A stretch of 64,000 bases of DNA. It comes from Niebla homalea (taxonomy: Eukaryota > Ascomycota > Lecanoromycetes > Lecanorales > Ramalinaceae). The position numbers were made by a program, and so were the translations under genes. The notes beneath the pieces are model-generated. The model saw only the letters and a program-made list of their open reading frames with translations, made no database searches and was not told the origin of the DNA. Numbering within the stretch: the first letter of the stretch is position 1; every line of letters starts with the position of its first letter. Shown piece by piece: positions 22,052 to 33,353 of this stretch. The DNA lies in NCBI GenBank assembly GCA_019925105.1, contig JAHGAU010000002.1:1922001-1986000 (forward strand), given 5' to 3'.

Positions 22052-22900
22052 GATCAATGTCGCTTCAGCACACATGTAACGACATGTAACGAAATATTTT
22101 TCATATACCTTTTTCGCAATTCAACGCTCTGATCCAGCTCTCCCCCATCATCCTTCATTTGTGTCACATAACCTCTTGACATTCAATCGATTCCTTTTTC
22201 TTGTTCACATGAGAACCCCCCCCTCCTTCTCCGACTCCAACACTTGACCAGGCTACTAACACATCCACCTTATTGAAATATAGAAGGAGACGCCGTCATT
22301 CATGAACAGTATATTACGTTATATGGCTGGCGCATCCACCTCGCCCCGCCTCGCCCCTCCTCTTTTCCAACCCTGCAACGCCTCCACGAGACCTCCGATC
22401 AGCCAACTGTGAACCAGTAATGATGATTGCGATCTCTTCACATATTGGACTTTACATCATACCTAGGCTCTCCCTTCCATGCAGAAAGACTGTCCCAGTT
22501 GCCGAGACCTCGGATCGCATTGAATGTAATCAGTACAAGGAACGAGGCGTCATTACGCATGACTGAGGGTATCACACCGGATCGGCGGGAAGTATGTTTC
22601 AGGATTTATGCCAATGGGATACCGTTTTCAGGGTGGAAACTCGCGAATTGTGGCATCTGTACACGAGGGAGGGTACAGGCGAGAAGCCTTCGACAATGGG
22701 TGTTTGCAGGGATACCTGTGCAGGTTTTTGTGGTGTTTCCGAACATCCTTCGTTCATGGAAGTCCTCTGGGCGGGTTTTGACGGTCTGCATTTGACGTTG
22801 AATAGTCCGAGGATTGATGCCGAGGAGCATGTAATCTCATAAGGTCAAGACTTTTTGATCGGTGAGCAAGATTTACGCGTAGCAATATCCGCTGCTGTGA
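22052..22900. other. intergenic, no supported gene
   Basis: Short frames on both strands (for example 22427-22795 plus) lack recognisable features. A C-rich run occurs at 22217-22225. Nothing else stands out. Confidence 0.4.
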
Positions 22901-23520
22901 TCAGGCGTACAGCACCCCAGCCACTGATCTCCGCCTGATCTTCCCATCATTGTCACCGCCATCGCTCCTGGCACCACCGAGGACAAGCTGGAGCTGTTTG
23001 CCCTCCCTCTCTCGAACTCGCACGATCTGCTTCCAAGTCGCGGTCCTGTCGATCCCCGCAGAAGTATTCCTCAAGCCTTGCGTAGGGTTCGAATTCCACG
23101 CCAGTACCAACATCTCCCCCATCCCGGAAAAGGCGTTGAAAGTCCGACGCCCAACAATGATGAGAATCATGTGCCCAATCGCCAGCAAACCGTACAGCGA
23201 CAAGGCCGTCGTCGCAAGGATGATTGGCACTCCGTTGAATCCATAACCGTAGCCGTGGCGCCGTACACTAACTTTCATCTCCGTGTAGCCGTTCTTGGGG
23301 GCCCAGACATCCCAGGTCGGAATCGAGTTGTTCCAGGTCGGGTCTTTATGAAACTCGTAACGAAGTCCAGATTCTCGTCTCTATGAACGCATGTGCTTGC
23401 ATCCCTAGTAGCAGCTGCTCCAGAATGAGACGCATGTAAGAATACGTGTCCTTGCTGCAGGCTTCTGTCGTGGCATGTGCCTTCATGATCTACAAGATAG
23501 GTTTCAAGGATGGATGTCGG
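22901..23520 (-). pseudogene. C-terminal fragment of a large fungal membrane-protein family
   Basis: The best-preserved part reads, from about 23365 down to 22901, LRYEFHKDPTWNNSIPTWDVWAPKNGYTE, then VSVRRHGYGYGFNGVPI, a transmembrane segment (LSLYGLLAIGHMILIIVG), MGEMLVLAWNS and NTSAGI...TWKQIVRVRE, which is the C-terminal end of a widespread uncharacterised membrane family. Upstream coding-like sequence (TEACSKDTYSYMRLILEQLL...) is in a different frame, and a TAG blocks the good frame near 23380. No N-terminal part is present. The broken copy at 35497-37740 appears to be the N-terminal and middle part of the same family. Function unknown. Confidence 0.55.
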
Positions 23521-23620
23521 CCCATCACGCTGCACTTTCGCGTCCATCTACAGTACTTCGACACAACAAAATCACATTGCTGTTTTCTGATCAGAGTAGC
23601 AGTAGAAGTATCTCGGAGCT

Positions 23621-25967
23621 ATGTTCCCAACCCGCTCGCACAGCAGCATCTCCTTATCCGAGTGGACCAATCTTTTACAAACATTGGACGAGGCAAAGAG
23701 GAGCCAGCCCGTGGTTGCAGATGGTCAGAACTTTGGAATACATGCCATCGTAGCTGTAGCAAGGTTTGCATTTGTTATCAAAATTACAGAAATGAGCAAG
23801 CTGACTAAAGACCTAGATATAGAATAAGGGCTGAGATCGACGCCGAAAAGCTTGAGCGGCTCAACCATAGTGTGACAGCCCTTGAGACAGAACTCAGCAA
23901 AGGGAAGGTCGTCTATGGTAGACAGCATCTTGTTTCAGCACTTCAGCTTTGCATGTTTGCTCATACTTCTAGGCGTCAACACCGGCTTCGGCGGCAGTGC
24001 AGATACACATACCAATGACATTGAGAAATTGCAGAGTAACATTCTGGAAGATCTTCGAAGCGGTATCAGCTGCAATGTCAGCAAGAATACTGACCATCTC
24101 GAGAAGAACAGTACACTTTCGCTGTATCGCCTGACCGAGCCGGCCGATGTGGTGGAGGCCAGCACCTCTATGCCGCGAGCTTGGGTTCGTGCTTCAATCA
24201 TCATCCGTATCAACACTCTAGCCAATGGCCTTTCCGGCGTCCGTCCCTGCATACTTCAGTCTATGAATGCTCTGCTCGAACACGAAATTGTGCCTCAAGT
24301 CCCGCTTCGAGGAAGTATCTCTGCTTCTGGAGACTTGATGCCTCTATCTTACATTGCAGGTGCCATCCAACGGAATCCGACAATTCAAGTGGAGAATCCC
24401 AAAAATCAAAAAGGAGAATTTTCCACAATCTCAGCAGAATCGGCTTTGAAGGATTCATCCGTGCGACGCCAATTATGTTGCTGTTACATCCCAAGTACTC
24501 ACAGCTATGAGTGTCGAGGCTCTCTGCGGATCTGTGGAGAGCTTTGACCCAATATTTAGCTTGTCTCGTCCCCATCCTGGCCAAATTGAGGCTGCCCGCA
24601 ACATCACAGGTTTTCTCGCTGGCTCCACCTTAGCTAAGAAAGGCTCTGATCACCCTCGGATTGGTTCCCTTGCCCAAGATAGGTACTCCATACGTACGGC
24701 TTCACAATGGATTGGGCCAGTATTGGAGGACCTGGTACTTGCAAATCGGCAGGTGTCAATTGAATGCAATTCGGTCACTGATAACCCACTGATCGACGTC
24801 GGAAGAGAAGGCAGCGCTATCAACGGAGGAAATTTCCAGGCGAAAGTCATTACATCCGCAATGGAGAAGACCAGATCTGGTCTACAAAGCCTCGGTCAGA
24901 TGCTGTATGCTCAATGCTCAGAGATGATCAACCCTAAGCTGAACAACGGGCTCCCTCCAAATCTCACCGCGGATGAGCCAAGCAACTCCTTCCTTATGAA
25001 GCCTTTGGATGTCATGACAGCAGCGTTGCAGTCGGAGTTGGGCTTTCTGGCTAATCCGGCAGGAAGCCATGTCCAGTCAGCGGAGATGGGCAATCAAGCT
25101 CTCAATTCGCTCGCCCTAATCTCAGCAAGATACACACACACAGCCCTGGATATCCTTACACAGCTTGCTGCCGCTCATTTGCTGGCCCTTTGCCAGGCTC
25201 TCGATCTACGCGCGATGCGCGCTAGCTTTCTTTGTAACCTTCAACCCTCGTTTGAGAAGGCGATCGCGACGATGCTTTTCGATGTCGTTACTCCTAGTAG
25301 AATGTTTGACGACATTCAACGTCGTCTGTGGCGGCAATTTGAAGAACTCTTTGATCAATCTACTTCGATGAACGCGAGTCAACGGTTCTGGCACATCTTC
25401 CGATCACTCCAGTCGTTGGTTATGGATGTAGCGTCCCCGAAATCTGAGGCAGTCCTTAGAATCAGAGAGTGGACTAATCACTGCGCCGAAACAGCTCAAG
25501 AGGTCTTCACATCTTCTCGGGAAGCCTATCTAGAGCATCCAGATGCCGCTCCAATACTTGGACTTGCTGCGGGGCGGATTTACAGATACATTCGGCATGA
25601 TCTCTCAGTCCCAATTTTTGGTCAAAAGGGAGCTAAAAATTTTCACAATGACTCTGCTTCCAGTGAGAGGCCTATCCAGCGCCCTTTTGAGTCAGGAAGC
25701 GTGGAGGCCTCGAACGGAGATTCGAGGCCTGAAGGTAAGCTTAGCAGCCACGATATCTGCAACGTCGTCGCTGATGAGGAACGCGAAGGATGCTCATATC
25801 CTGGCTATCAGTATGAGAAGCAACAATCAAGGGATTCACCGATCGGGTATCATGTCAGCCTGATCTATGAAGCCTTCCGGGCGGGTGATCTCTACAAGCC
25901 CGTGTTTGAGTGTCTCGAGGAACAGGTAACGGCTTCCTCCCCGGATGATATTGAATTAAATACATAG
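23621..25967 (+). pseudogene. MIO-type aromatic amino-acid ammonia-lyase (PAL-like), internally deleted
   Basis: Exon 1 (23621-23763), intron (23764-23822), exon 2 (23823-23917), intron (23918-23972), exon 3 onward. It reads IVAVAR, VVYGVNTGFGGSADTHT, MPRAWVRASIIIRINTL, then the MIO tripeptide Ala-Ser-Gly at 24323-24331 in SISASGDLMPLSYIAGAI. After SALKDSSV (about 24462) the family motif GPKEGLALxNGTA is absent, and the sequence resumes one frame over at VAVTSQVLTAMSVEALCGS (24477). From there the frame is open through RPHPGQIEAARNI, SIRTASQWIGPVLEDL, the substrate/dimer region and YRYIRHDLSVP to TAA 25967. About 30 residues are missing, including the conserved Asn-Gly-Thr needed for catalysis. 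PAL converts Phe to cinnamate plus ammonia. As printed the gene cannot make an active enzyme. Confidence 0.82.
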
Positions 25968-26341
25968 GGTTCGCCCGAAAAATAGCAAAGATCCGCGAAC
26001 TGTTATTAAATGTGATATGACACGTGAAAGGGGTAGACATCAGCTCACATCACAAGCAAACGTTTCATGCAGCCAACTAAGCTGCTTTTGCTGGGATAGC
26101 TGTTCCTCTGGAGGTCAAAAAGCATATAGACGGACAATTTCATGTCCCATTATAGAGCAATCAGCATTGCCATTCCCAACGGCGATCCTTTTGCTCAAAA
26201 CGAAAACTATGGCCGAGAAGTTCTTGACTCTCACGCAGTCGATTAATTGATTCCTGCCATCTTCATACCATGACAGAGCAGTCTGAAGCTTAACGATTCT
26301 CAGTGACTGTGGTTTTGGCAGGCTACGGCTGGAGATCATTG
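25968..26341. other. shared 3' region of ammonia-lyase and tyrosinase
   Basis: The 374 bases between the two convergent genes show no coding signal and no repeat. Confidence 0.5.
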
Positions 26342-27636
26342 TTAATATCCATAACAAAGTTGGCCACCCCTGGTGTCCATAACATCGGCGACCTGGACGT
26401 TTCTGGATAGTCCACCCATGTCGAGGATGTTCGTTAATTCTGCCGCCTCCTCGCTATGATTGCTCGCCTTCCCATTGTAGGCTGTGAGCCTATTGTGAAG
26501 ATCGTTTTGCTGCCATTGAGCCCAGATCTTGTCAAGGTTCACGTGATGGAGGAAAAACACGGGGTCTACGCCCATGCTTCAGCTCAGCTTATTCAAAAAC
26601 TCTCGAGAGGCTGAATGATAACTCACCATTTGGTCCAGTGAAGCGGCTCAGATCACCCTTGACGCTATGGCTGAGAAATTTATGTCCTCGCCGTTCCAAG
26701 TCACTGGCGAAAGTTTCGTAATTGTTCTCCTCCATGAGGTTTCTGATAGCCTTAGGATGAACGAGCTGCCCGAGCTCTTGGAGCTCCTCGTCAGACGCAA
26801 AGCCGCGGGACAAGCAGTGCGGCTGCACTTCTCCATCATAGAACATGTCTTCAACGTCTGAGAACGGTCCTGAAGTGACACATTTGCCATCCCCTACGGA
26901 GCTAGAGCCAGTGCCGTCGCCACCCAGCCCATTCATGGCGTCCCAGACAGGAGCGTTGGAGAAGTCAGACCAGTCTAGAGACCAGTCCCAATACCTTCGG
27001 TCAAGTCAGCAGTGGCCAACTTGGTCAAGCGCGGAGAGTGGATGATCAGGCTTACGGAAGGACATCGTCGAAGGAACATTCTTCCCGGAGAGCTTTCTCG
27101 TATAAATGGAGGTACTGGCGATGCCACGGGAGGAATGGTGCAGACTTGTGGGCTATGAGACCACCAGACATTCATCAATATGCATCTTGGCATGTTCAAT
27201 AGCATGAAGGGCACATACTGAAGCTTGACCCGTCCTTGTGGACCCATGGAAAGTCATCGTACAGGCTTCCGTTATTACGCAGCTTTGAGGGTTTGGTGGC
27301 CAGGCATCTGACAGCGGTAACATAGTCCGTTTTCTCTGGCCCACTGAGTTGTCGCCATTCCCGACGCTGCGTAGGCTGTTGGCACACCCAAGACGGGCCG
27401 TTCAAAGTGGCCTTGCTGTCCTGGTGGGGTGAAGATCGACGATCGAAGAAAAGGACCCAAGTTGAAATGATCGAAGACAGGAACAGCAACCCCAGAAAGA
27501 TCACGGAGACTGGCCCAGTTTTGATGATGAGGTGCTTCTTACGAGCTTCGGATACGCCTCCGAGCTTAAGCTCCTCATCGCGTTCAATGTCTTCAACGTG
27601 AGAGTAACCGGGTTAAGAGCTGAAAAGAGACATCAT
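26342..27636 (-). pseudogene. Membrane-anchored tyrosinase (type-3 copper oxidase) with early in-frame stop
   Basis: ATG 27636 opens MMSLFSS, then a TAA (27615-27613), then, in the same frame, a cytosolic stretch and a transmembrane segment (VSVIFLGLLFLSSIISTWVLFF). The catalytic part is spliced from exon 1 to 27219, exon 2 (27152-27056), exon 3 (26994-26627) and a last exon from about 26576. CuA reads YDDFPWVHKDG ... HKSAPFLPWHRQYLHLYEKAL, followed by YWDWSLDWSDFSNAPVWD. CuB has GHKFLSH and DPVFFLHHVNLDKIW. Introns 1-2 are clean (66 and 61 nt). The third junction is off by one base with the best GT-AG pair. TAA fits a C-to-T change of CAA. Fungal tyrosinases oxidise phenols to quinones, in pigments and in secondary metabolites. 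Copper ligands are largely kept, so loss is recent or the start is elsewhere. Confidence 0.78.
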
Positions 27637-29208
27637 CTTTACGGACGTGTTACAAGTATAAGATGTAAGAGCTGTGTAGACTAAGAGGATGAAGATAGTC
27701 TTCTAATGAGCACAACCACAACAGCTGGCACTCCTCCCTCCTTCATGTTGGTTTTGGTAATAGCTGAGCTGAGTTGTGATCTTCACCGTTGCTTGCAGCA
27801 TGATCACAAGTACATCAGCTGAGCAAATGAGAAGTCGTTTCCTTATCGCGACTCGAGAGTTGCACCTCTTATATGTGGAAAATTGCAGACATCAGGAAAA
27901 CCCTGATCACGTCATTTGGCAAAACCCCTGCAGTCTTGATAAGGATACATAATCCAAGGAATCCTCACATGATTGAACGATGCAGGACCTACTTCTGTAA
28001 CATTTGAAAGCGAATCAAGAGCTTGCACTATCTGTGCCCCTTCCTTGAATGGTGAGCGGGTTTGACGAGGGAGGGGTAGAGGTTTCGCCTAGCCTTGATA
28101 CAGCAATAAACGCCACACTCAAGCATTGGTCTAGATAGGCTGATGGCAGGGGAGCAATGCCGTACCAGAAATATGGAAGGGGAAATGCTTGTGTTGCATT
28201 TGCTCTGGTCCAATTCCGCGCTCGATATGCAGAAGCCTCAGCAGAGATTCAAAAAGACTTGTTTACCCCATAGGCAGCAGGTCTTTAGGGTATCACCATT
28301 GTGAACCAAAATGGACGCCTTGGATGGCTGGTTATCATAACAATTACGCATCGTGAAAAGGTGACTGGTCAAGCTGGAGAGGAAATGCGACGATGCCTAA
28401 CGGGTGGACGATGGAAAATGCAGCATTTCTCACCGCCTTTTCTCAATGGGCAGATGGCAAATGGGAATTCGGTGCTCTATATGAGCGTGCATGGCAGATG
28501 CAATCGCCGGTGTGTTATGTGAGCTTATCAGCATCCTCGGGCATGTATAACGTTAATACCTCTCCGAAAATGAAACCAATGCCGGAGGAACATGGAGCTA
28601 ATTTGCCCGGGAGGGGGGCGGCCATTGTGGACCGACGGAATTTGATCTTCGCTGCAGAGATCTTCAATATCTAGCGTGGTCTGCGTCACACACAACTGGT
28701 AAAGATCATCCCTTTGCATTATTTGTCCCACCTTTGTGCATATTGAGCCACTATTCAGCAAATATTTATTCTTTACACATGAGCAGACGATTTGTAATTG
28801 TTATGACCCTGGTGAATAGGAGCTTACCCGCTGCAAAGATAACGGTGCTGCTTTACAGAAATACAGATTGCTGCATGAGGTCGCTGTGACGCAATGCCGA
28901 TCACCGAGTACTGACTGGAGCTGTATGCACGCAACAGACAGACCACCTAGTACACCCTCTGAAATTCTATTTGGATGACGATAAGGGACGTACAGTCTAG
29001 GAGTGGTGATTCACGAACCACCTACGGTGGCTCTTTACCATTGGTGTATGACAGTCTGAACGCAAGGTAATCGCTCCCTCATTACAGTGTTCCGAGCACC
29101 TGCCTCATTCTTACTTTGATGCTATGGGCGCCCTTAATCATCGTATGAGAAAGCATAGATGGGAGGAAATCAGATGAGTGGGGTCGAACCGACTATAGCC
29201 TCCATTGC
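27637..29208. other. intergenic, 1.6 kb
   Basis: No supported gene. A plus-strand frame at 28393-28674 (WTMENAAFLTAFSQWADGKWEF) looks protein-like but matches nothing I recognise. A short imperfect hairpin, GAACCACC-TAC-GGTGGCTC, lies at 29016-29034. No carrier-protein domain is found downstream of the adenylation gene. Confidence 0.4.
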
Positions 29209-30908
29209 TCATTTCTCAGATGAAATCGCTTTAGCATGCTCGTCGAAGATCCTGTCCAGATCAGCTCGATACAAGTCCACGGTCTTGTTGCGCAGGATTG
29301 AAACCTTGCTTTCTCTGACCATGGGTCTCGCGTCCGAGGTGAATAGAATGAGCTCCCTCAGGATTTGGCCTTGTTCAGAATCAACGCTCTCATTGACAAG
29401 CTCTACAGAGGGCCTGATCTCTTCCAGTAGAGCGGAGGTCTCTTGCGACGTCGTCGGTGGTGCCCTTGCCTCAATCAGTAATGCTGCCCTCGCTCGATCA
29501 TTTCCGCAAACGATAGCAGATTTGATGGCGGGATGACCATTCAATATGCGCTCCGTCTCGCGAGTACCGTGTCTCTGAAGATTGTGGAATTTGATAACGT
29601 CATCTGTGCGACCTTCGTATAGCCAAAGTTCTTTTTTGCTAGGATGCCTAGAATAGAGATCTTTCGCAGAGTACTCTTGGAGATTTGGAAAGGTTGAAAA
29701 GATGCCTTGAGATTTTTGAGGATCGTTGCTGCGAACGAAGAAGAGTTCAAACAGATTTTCCGAGAATGACCGAAGCTCAGCTCCCATGATCGGGCTGAAG
29801 CTCACATACTGCCAATCTTCTGGGGCAGTTTCTTCGAGCGCATAATATCCGGTCTCGGTCGTTCCAAAAGACACAAAAAGATGTGTGATGTCTTTCATCT
29901 TGTCCCCAACTTCTGAACGAAGTGGCGCTCCCCCAAATGTCAAGTATTGCAGACGTTTCAGATTCTCGAAGTAATCGGGATTGCGAACTATATCGGACAA
30001 AGTAGTAGGTGAGAGAAAGCTCGCATCAACCTGAGCATAAACATGAGCTTCATTCACCAGTTCTGATGACGGCAGACCACGTTGGAGGACTGGTATCGTA
30101 CTAGAATAGACAGCAAAGGCGAGAAAACATATTGCTGCGCTATGGAACCACGGCAGCCCGATTAAGACTCGTCTACCGCTAAGGTTAGCCATGTTCAACC
30201 TGCTCCCGCCCAAGAAGTGTGCCTCGAGGAATAGATCTTGGTGCGCAACTGTTCCATGGTTCAGTATCACAGGCTTTGGGCGCCCCGTAGTGCCCGAAGA
30301 GTGTAGAGCTATGAATGGTTCTTGCTTTGCCTCCTGAAAGCTTTTATTGAAAGGATAAGCTGGCGTTTCAATTTGCAGGAGTTCTTCGAGGCCCGGAGCG
30401 GTCATGGTACTCATCTTCCTCTTCGACAGTATTTTTGCAGCGAGGGGCGAGTCGTTCTCTGCTGAGAGAAGCATGATGTTGCATTGTAAGTCCTCGAGTA
30501 ATTTCAGATCGTCGTCAATAGGTTCATGTAAGCCAAGGGCACAAGCACTCAAGAATAGCTGCTCTAGCGTAAGCCTTGAGAAATTTGAAGCAATGGAAGC
30601 AAAGGCACCTTATGTCCTGTCTTGATGGCTGCGTACATTAGAATGGTGGAGCGCATGTCGTGAACTCCGTAGTATGTTAGAGTCGTGAAATTGGCACTGC
30701 GTCCAAGCCTTTTGTCGATCCACCAGGAGCAGTAATTGACAGCAGCTGCGAGCTCTTTATAGGTGACATCGCGATATCCATCCTTGGGTCGAGGACCAAG
30801 CGGATATGATATAAAGATCCGATGGGGATCTTGTACTGATATTTCATCAATCAATGTTGGGAGCAGTCTCTGTCCATGCTGAGGCGGTGCTGGTTCGGCA
30901 GAGTTCAT
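29209..30908 (-). CDS. NRPS-like adenylation enzyme (AMP-binding), no carrier domain
   Basis: ATG 30908; exon 1 30908-30609, a 50-nt intron (30559-30608), exon 2 30558-29209; 549 residues. The splice joins AAIKTGHK to LFLSACALG. Adenylation-core motifs are visible: A3 P-loop LHSSGTTGRPKPV, A5 FVSFGTTETGYY, A7 ELWLYEGRTDDVIKF and a late Lys region RESKVSILRNKT. The closest layout is the A domain of fungal NRPS-like (A-T-R or A-T-TE) enzymes, but the protein stops after A, so it is either a free-standing acyl/aryl-adenylating ligase or a truncated remnant. The A8-like stretch (FHNLQRHGTRETERI) departs from the usual NGEK pattern. It neighbours an ammonia-lyase and a tyrosinase, pointing to an aromatic acid substrate (inference). 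A TIR element lies 38 bases upstream of the ATG. Confidence 0.78.
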
Positions 30909-30943
30909 GACGAGCTTCGATTATCTTTGGAGACTTGGTGATT

Positions 30944-31391
30944 TAGCGTGCTCAAGTTGCTTGAGGATCCTTGGCATTATTTTTTGCGCGCACCCACTCT
31001 TGGTAGCCTATACCAACTCCATGAATAACGCGTTAAACATGGAGCTATTAAATAGGATATATATATATTTATTAAGGAATCGATTTATGTAAGTTTTATA
31101 TATTTAAACTCAGTAAATAATCAGTAAGAAAAGGTAAATAAAATCTATTAACGGATAGCTTCCGTTCTCAATTTTAAACTTAAAGTAAACCTTTTTTCAA
31201 TACCCTTTATTATTACGTTATAACTAAAGATATAAGTAAAACTTAGCAGAGTATATATCGTAACCTGAAAGAATCATTTACGACCGATAAATTAAATATT
31301 AAAAGGGTATAAATTCTATCGATTGAAACTATTAAGAGTGGGTACGCGCAAAAAATAATGCCAAGGATTCTTAAGCAACTTGAGCACGCTA
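30944..31391. mobile_element. 444-bp TIR element (Tc1/mariner- or Fot1-type MITE), TA target duplication
   Basis: 56-bp terminal inverted repeats at 30946-31001 and 31334-31389 start GCGTGCTCAAGTTGCTT and differ at only three positions, all transitions. Both ends abut a TA dinucleotide, the target duplication of Tc1/mariner-superfamily elements. The ~330-bp interior is AT-rich, RIP-like and has no reading frame, so the element is non-autonomous. A related TIR opens the large repeat block at 51844. The left end is 38 bp from the start codon of the adenylation gene, so the element has displaced or become that gene's promoter. Confidence 0.88.
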
Positions 31392-32051
31392 AATTGCTCC
31401 CCAAAGTCAGCGACATATGATTTCCTGAAGTTTAAGAAAGCTGGCACTCTGCGACAACACCAGATTAAGCGCTGCACACATAACTCTTAGCTGATTCGTT
31501 AATGATGTGCGTCTGACTCAAGAAGCTCGCAAAGAATAAAGGCTGCAGGTGTGGTGGATCATTTCCTATATTGAGAATTACATGAATGATGCAATTGGCA
31601 GATAAATGCCTCATGTGCATATCTGAGACTTGACAGAGGAGACTCTACATAAGTACGCTGATGCACCGGGACTCTCGGACAGTTGAATCCAAGGGGACGT
31701 GCCGATAACAGTGTCCGCGTGGCGTCTGCAGGTGTCTCGTACAGCCGGAGGGGCCGATCAATCGATAGTTAGGATTGATCGACAGAATCCACAGAGCTCT
31801 TCAAGCAGGACGATACTTTCAATGCAACTTTGCCGTTCTTCTGTATTTGCCACAGGTATCAAGCATGCATGTGAACGGCATGAACAAAGCGCAACTTTGA
31901 GATGAACCATAAATGAGAAGGCTTCCGTCGTTCAAACGAAGCCTCACATGCTTGGACGACTCATGTACACTGGCTGAGTGTATTAATATCTGTCTAAACG
32001 CTTTTTATCTCAGACTTACACCAGTGCCAACATTTCGCAAACAGCCCTTTG
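31392..32051. other. intergenic upstream of the rhodopsin-like gene
   Basis: About 660 bases without a supported gene. It contains the promoter of the plus-strand membrane-protein gene; no clear TATA box or operator is visible. Confidence 0.45.
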
Positions 32052-33353
32052 ATGGACAAGACAAGGCCGGCAGCCACCCCCGTGGGCGTTGATGCATTTC
32101 TTATCGCAATATCTACATTTGCCCTCTCGCTCCGCTTTCTGTCGCGACAGCTTTCCCCTGCTGGACTGTGGTGGGATGACTGGCTAGCCCTTGCCGCTTG
32201 GGTACGTCTGTCTCTACGCTTCGCAGTAGATACTCATAGGTGTGACGCCGTACCATACTGACGACGGTCATAGCCGTTCTCGGTCGCAATATCTTCCACC
32301 TTCTTTGCTGGCAAGTAGTCCGAGCCTCGAAACCGATAGTAGGAAGACTAACCCTTCCGTCAAGCGGCATGGCATGGATTTGGCCAGCATGGCGGCAATC
32401 CAACCTTCTTCTTGCATGTTCTCTACTTTGACGAGATTCTGTACAACACTGGAATTGCCCTGACCAAGCTTTCCGTTCTCGCTTTCTACCGCCGCATTTT
32501 TTCGAAGACAAGATCACTCAAGCTCATGATTATGATCACCGGCGCCTTCACAATCTGCTGTTGGGTAGTGTTCACGATAGCAAGCATCACCCAGTGCATC
32601 CCGTTCCAAGCGTATTGGCACCCCAGAATCAAGGCGCGATGCGAGAAGAAATACCCTTTCTTTCTCGGTCTAGCAATACCAAACATCATGCTCGATTTTG
32701 TACTATTGCTTCTACCACTTCATCCTCTCTGGAAGCTCCAGATGAGGTCCATCCAGAAGATCTCGCTCGTGGCTGTCTTCGTGCTTGGCTATTTGTAAGG
32801 ATGTCTTACATCTCCATGTTATATCCTTGCTGACTCTCCAAGAAATCCAGTGATCTCTATCCTTCGAATTGTGTCCTTTATACAACTAGGGAACAAAACC
32901 GGAGAAGACATCAACTGTAAATCAATCGATCTATTCACCATAAGGCCATAGCTGACATATGAGACTCCAGATAACTTCGTGAACCCTGCTCTGTGGTCTG
33001 CAACAGAGGTTGCAATTGCCATAGTCAGTTGCTCAATTCCAAGCCTGACATACTTGTTTCGACGAGTCGTCGGTTCAAAAAACTTCGATTCTGCGATGCA
33101 TTACCAACCAGCAGACCCCACGAACAGAGCGACGTACCAAGGAGGGCATGATGCTCCCCATGGCAGCAGCAGTTTTCAAAGGCTTCGAGATGACAGTAAC
33201 CATTTTGATGGCGTCGCTCTCACGCCCAGAAACAGGAATTTTGCGGTGACTATGGTAGGGAGCTCTCATGACCACAAGGACTCGCATGAACTTGATCAAA
33301 TTGTCGTCAAGAGCGAGGTTGACGTTGAGCACAATACTTCTGGAAGACTATAA
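32052..33353 (+). CDS. Fungal rhodopsin-like (Pth11-related) seven-helix membrane protein
   Basis: Five exons (32052-32201, 32274-32310, 32365-32794, 32843-32916, 32971-33353) give 357 residues with all phases matching. Signature blocks: VGVDAFLIAISTFALSLRFLSRQ, WWDDWLALAAW, GFGQHGGNP, FDEILYNTGIALTKLSVLAFYRRIF, SITQCIPFQAYW, and NPALWSATEVAIAIVSCSIPSL. This is the fungal 'rhodopsin' domain family that includes Pth11-like receptors. The C-terminal ~90 residues are hydrophilic (cytosolic tail). Intron 2 uses a GC donor (GCAAGT) with an ACTAAC branch site and CAAG acceptor. No CFEM domain is present. These proteins are often found in metabolite clusters and host-sensing gene sets; ligand unknown. 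Confidence 0.82.

Noticed and set aside
21299..22075. Minus-strand 258-codon frame over the glycine-zipper gene
   Set aside because: Low-complexity shadow of the biased coding strand; contains no domain.
25734..25813. Possible intron in the ammonia-lyase 3' part (GTAAGC ... ATCAG)
   Set aside because: Splicing it would put a stop directly after the junction, while the unspliced frame continues into conserved C-terminal text.
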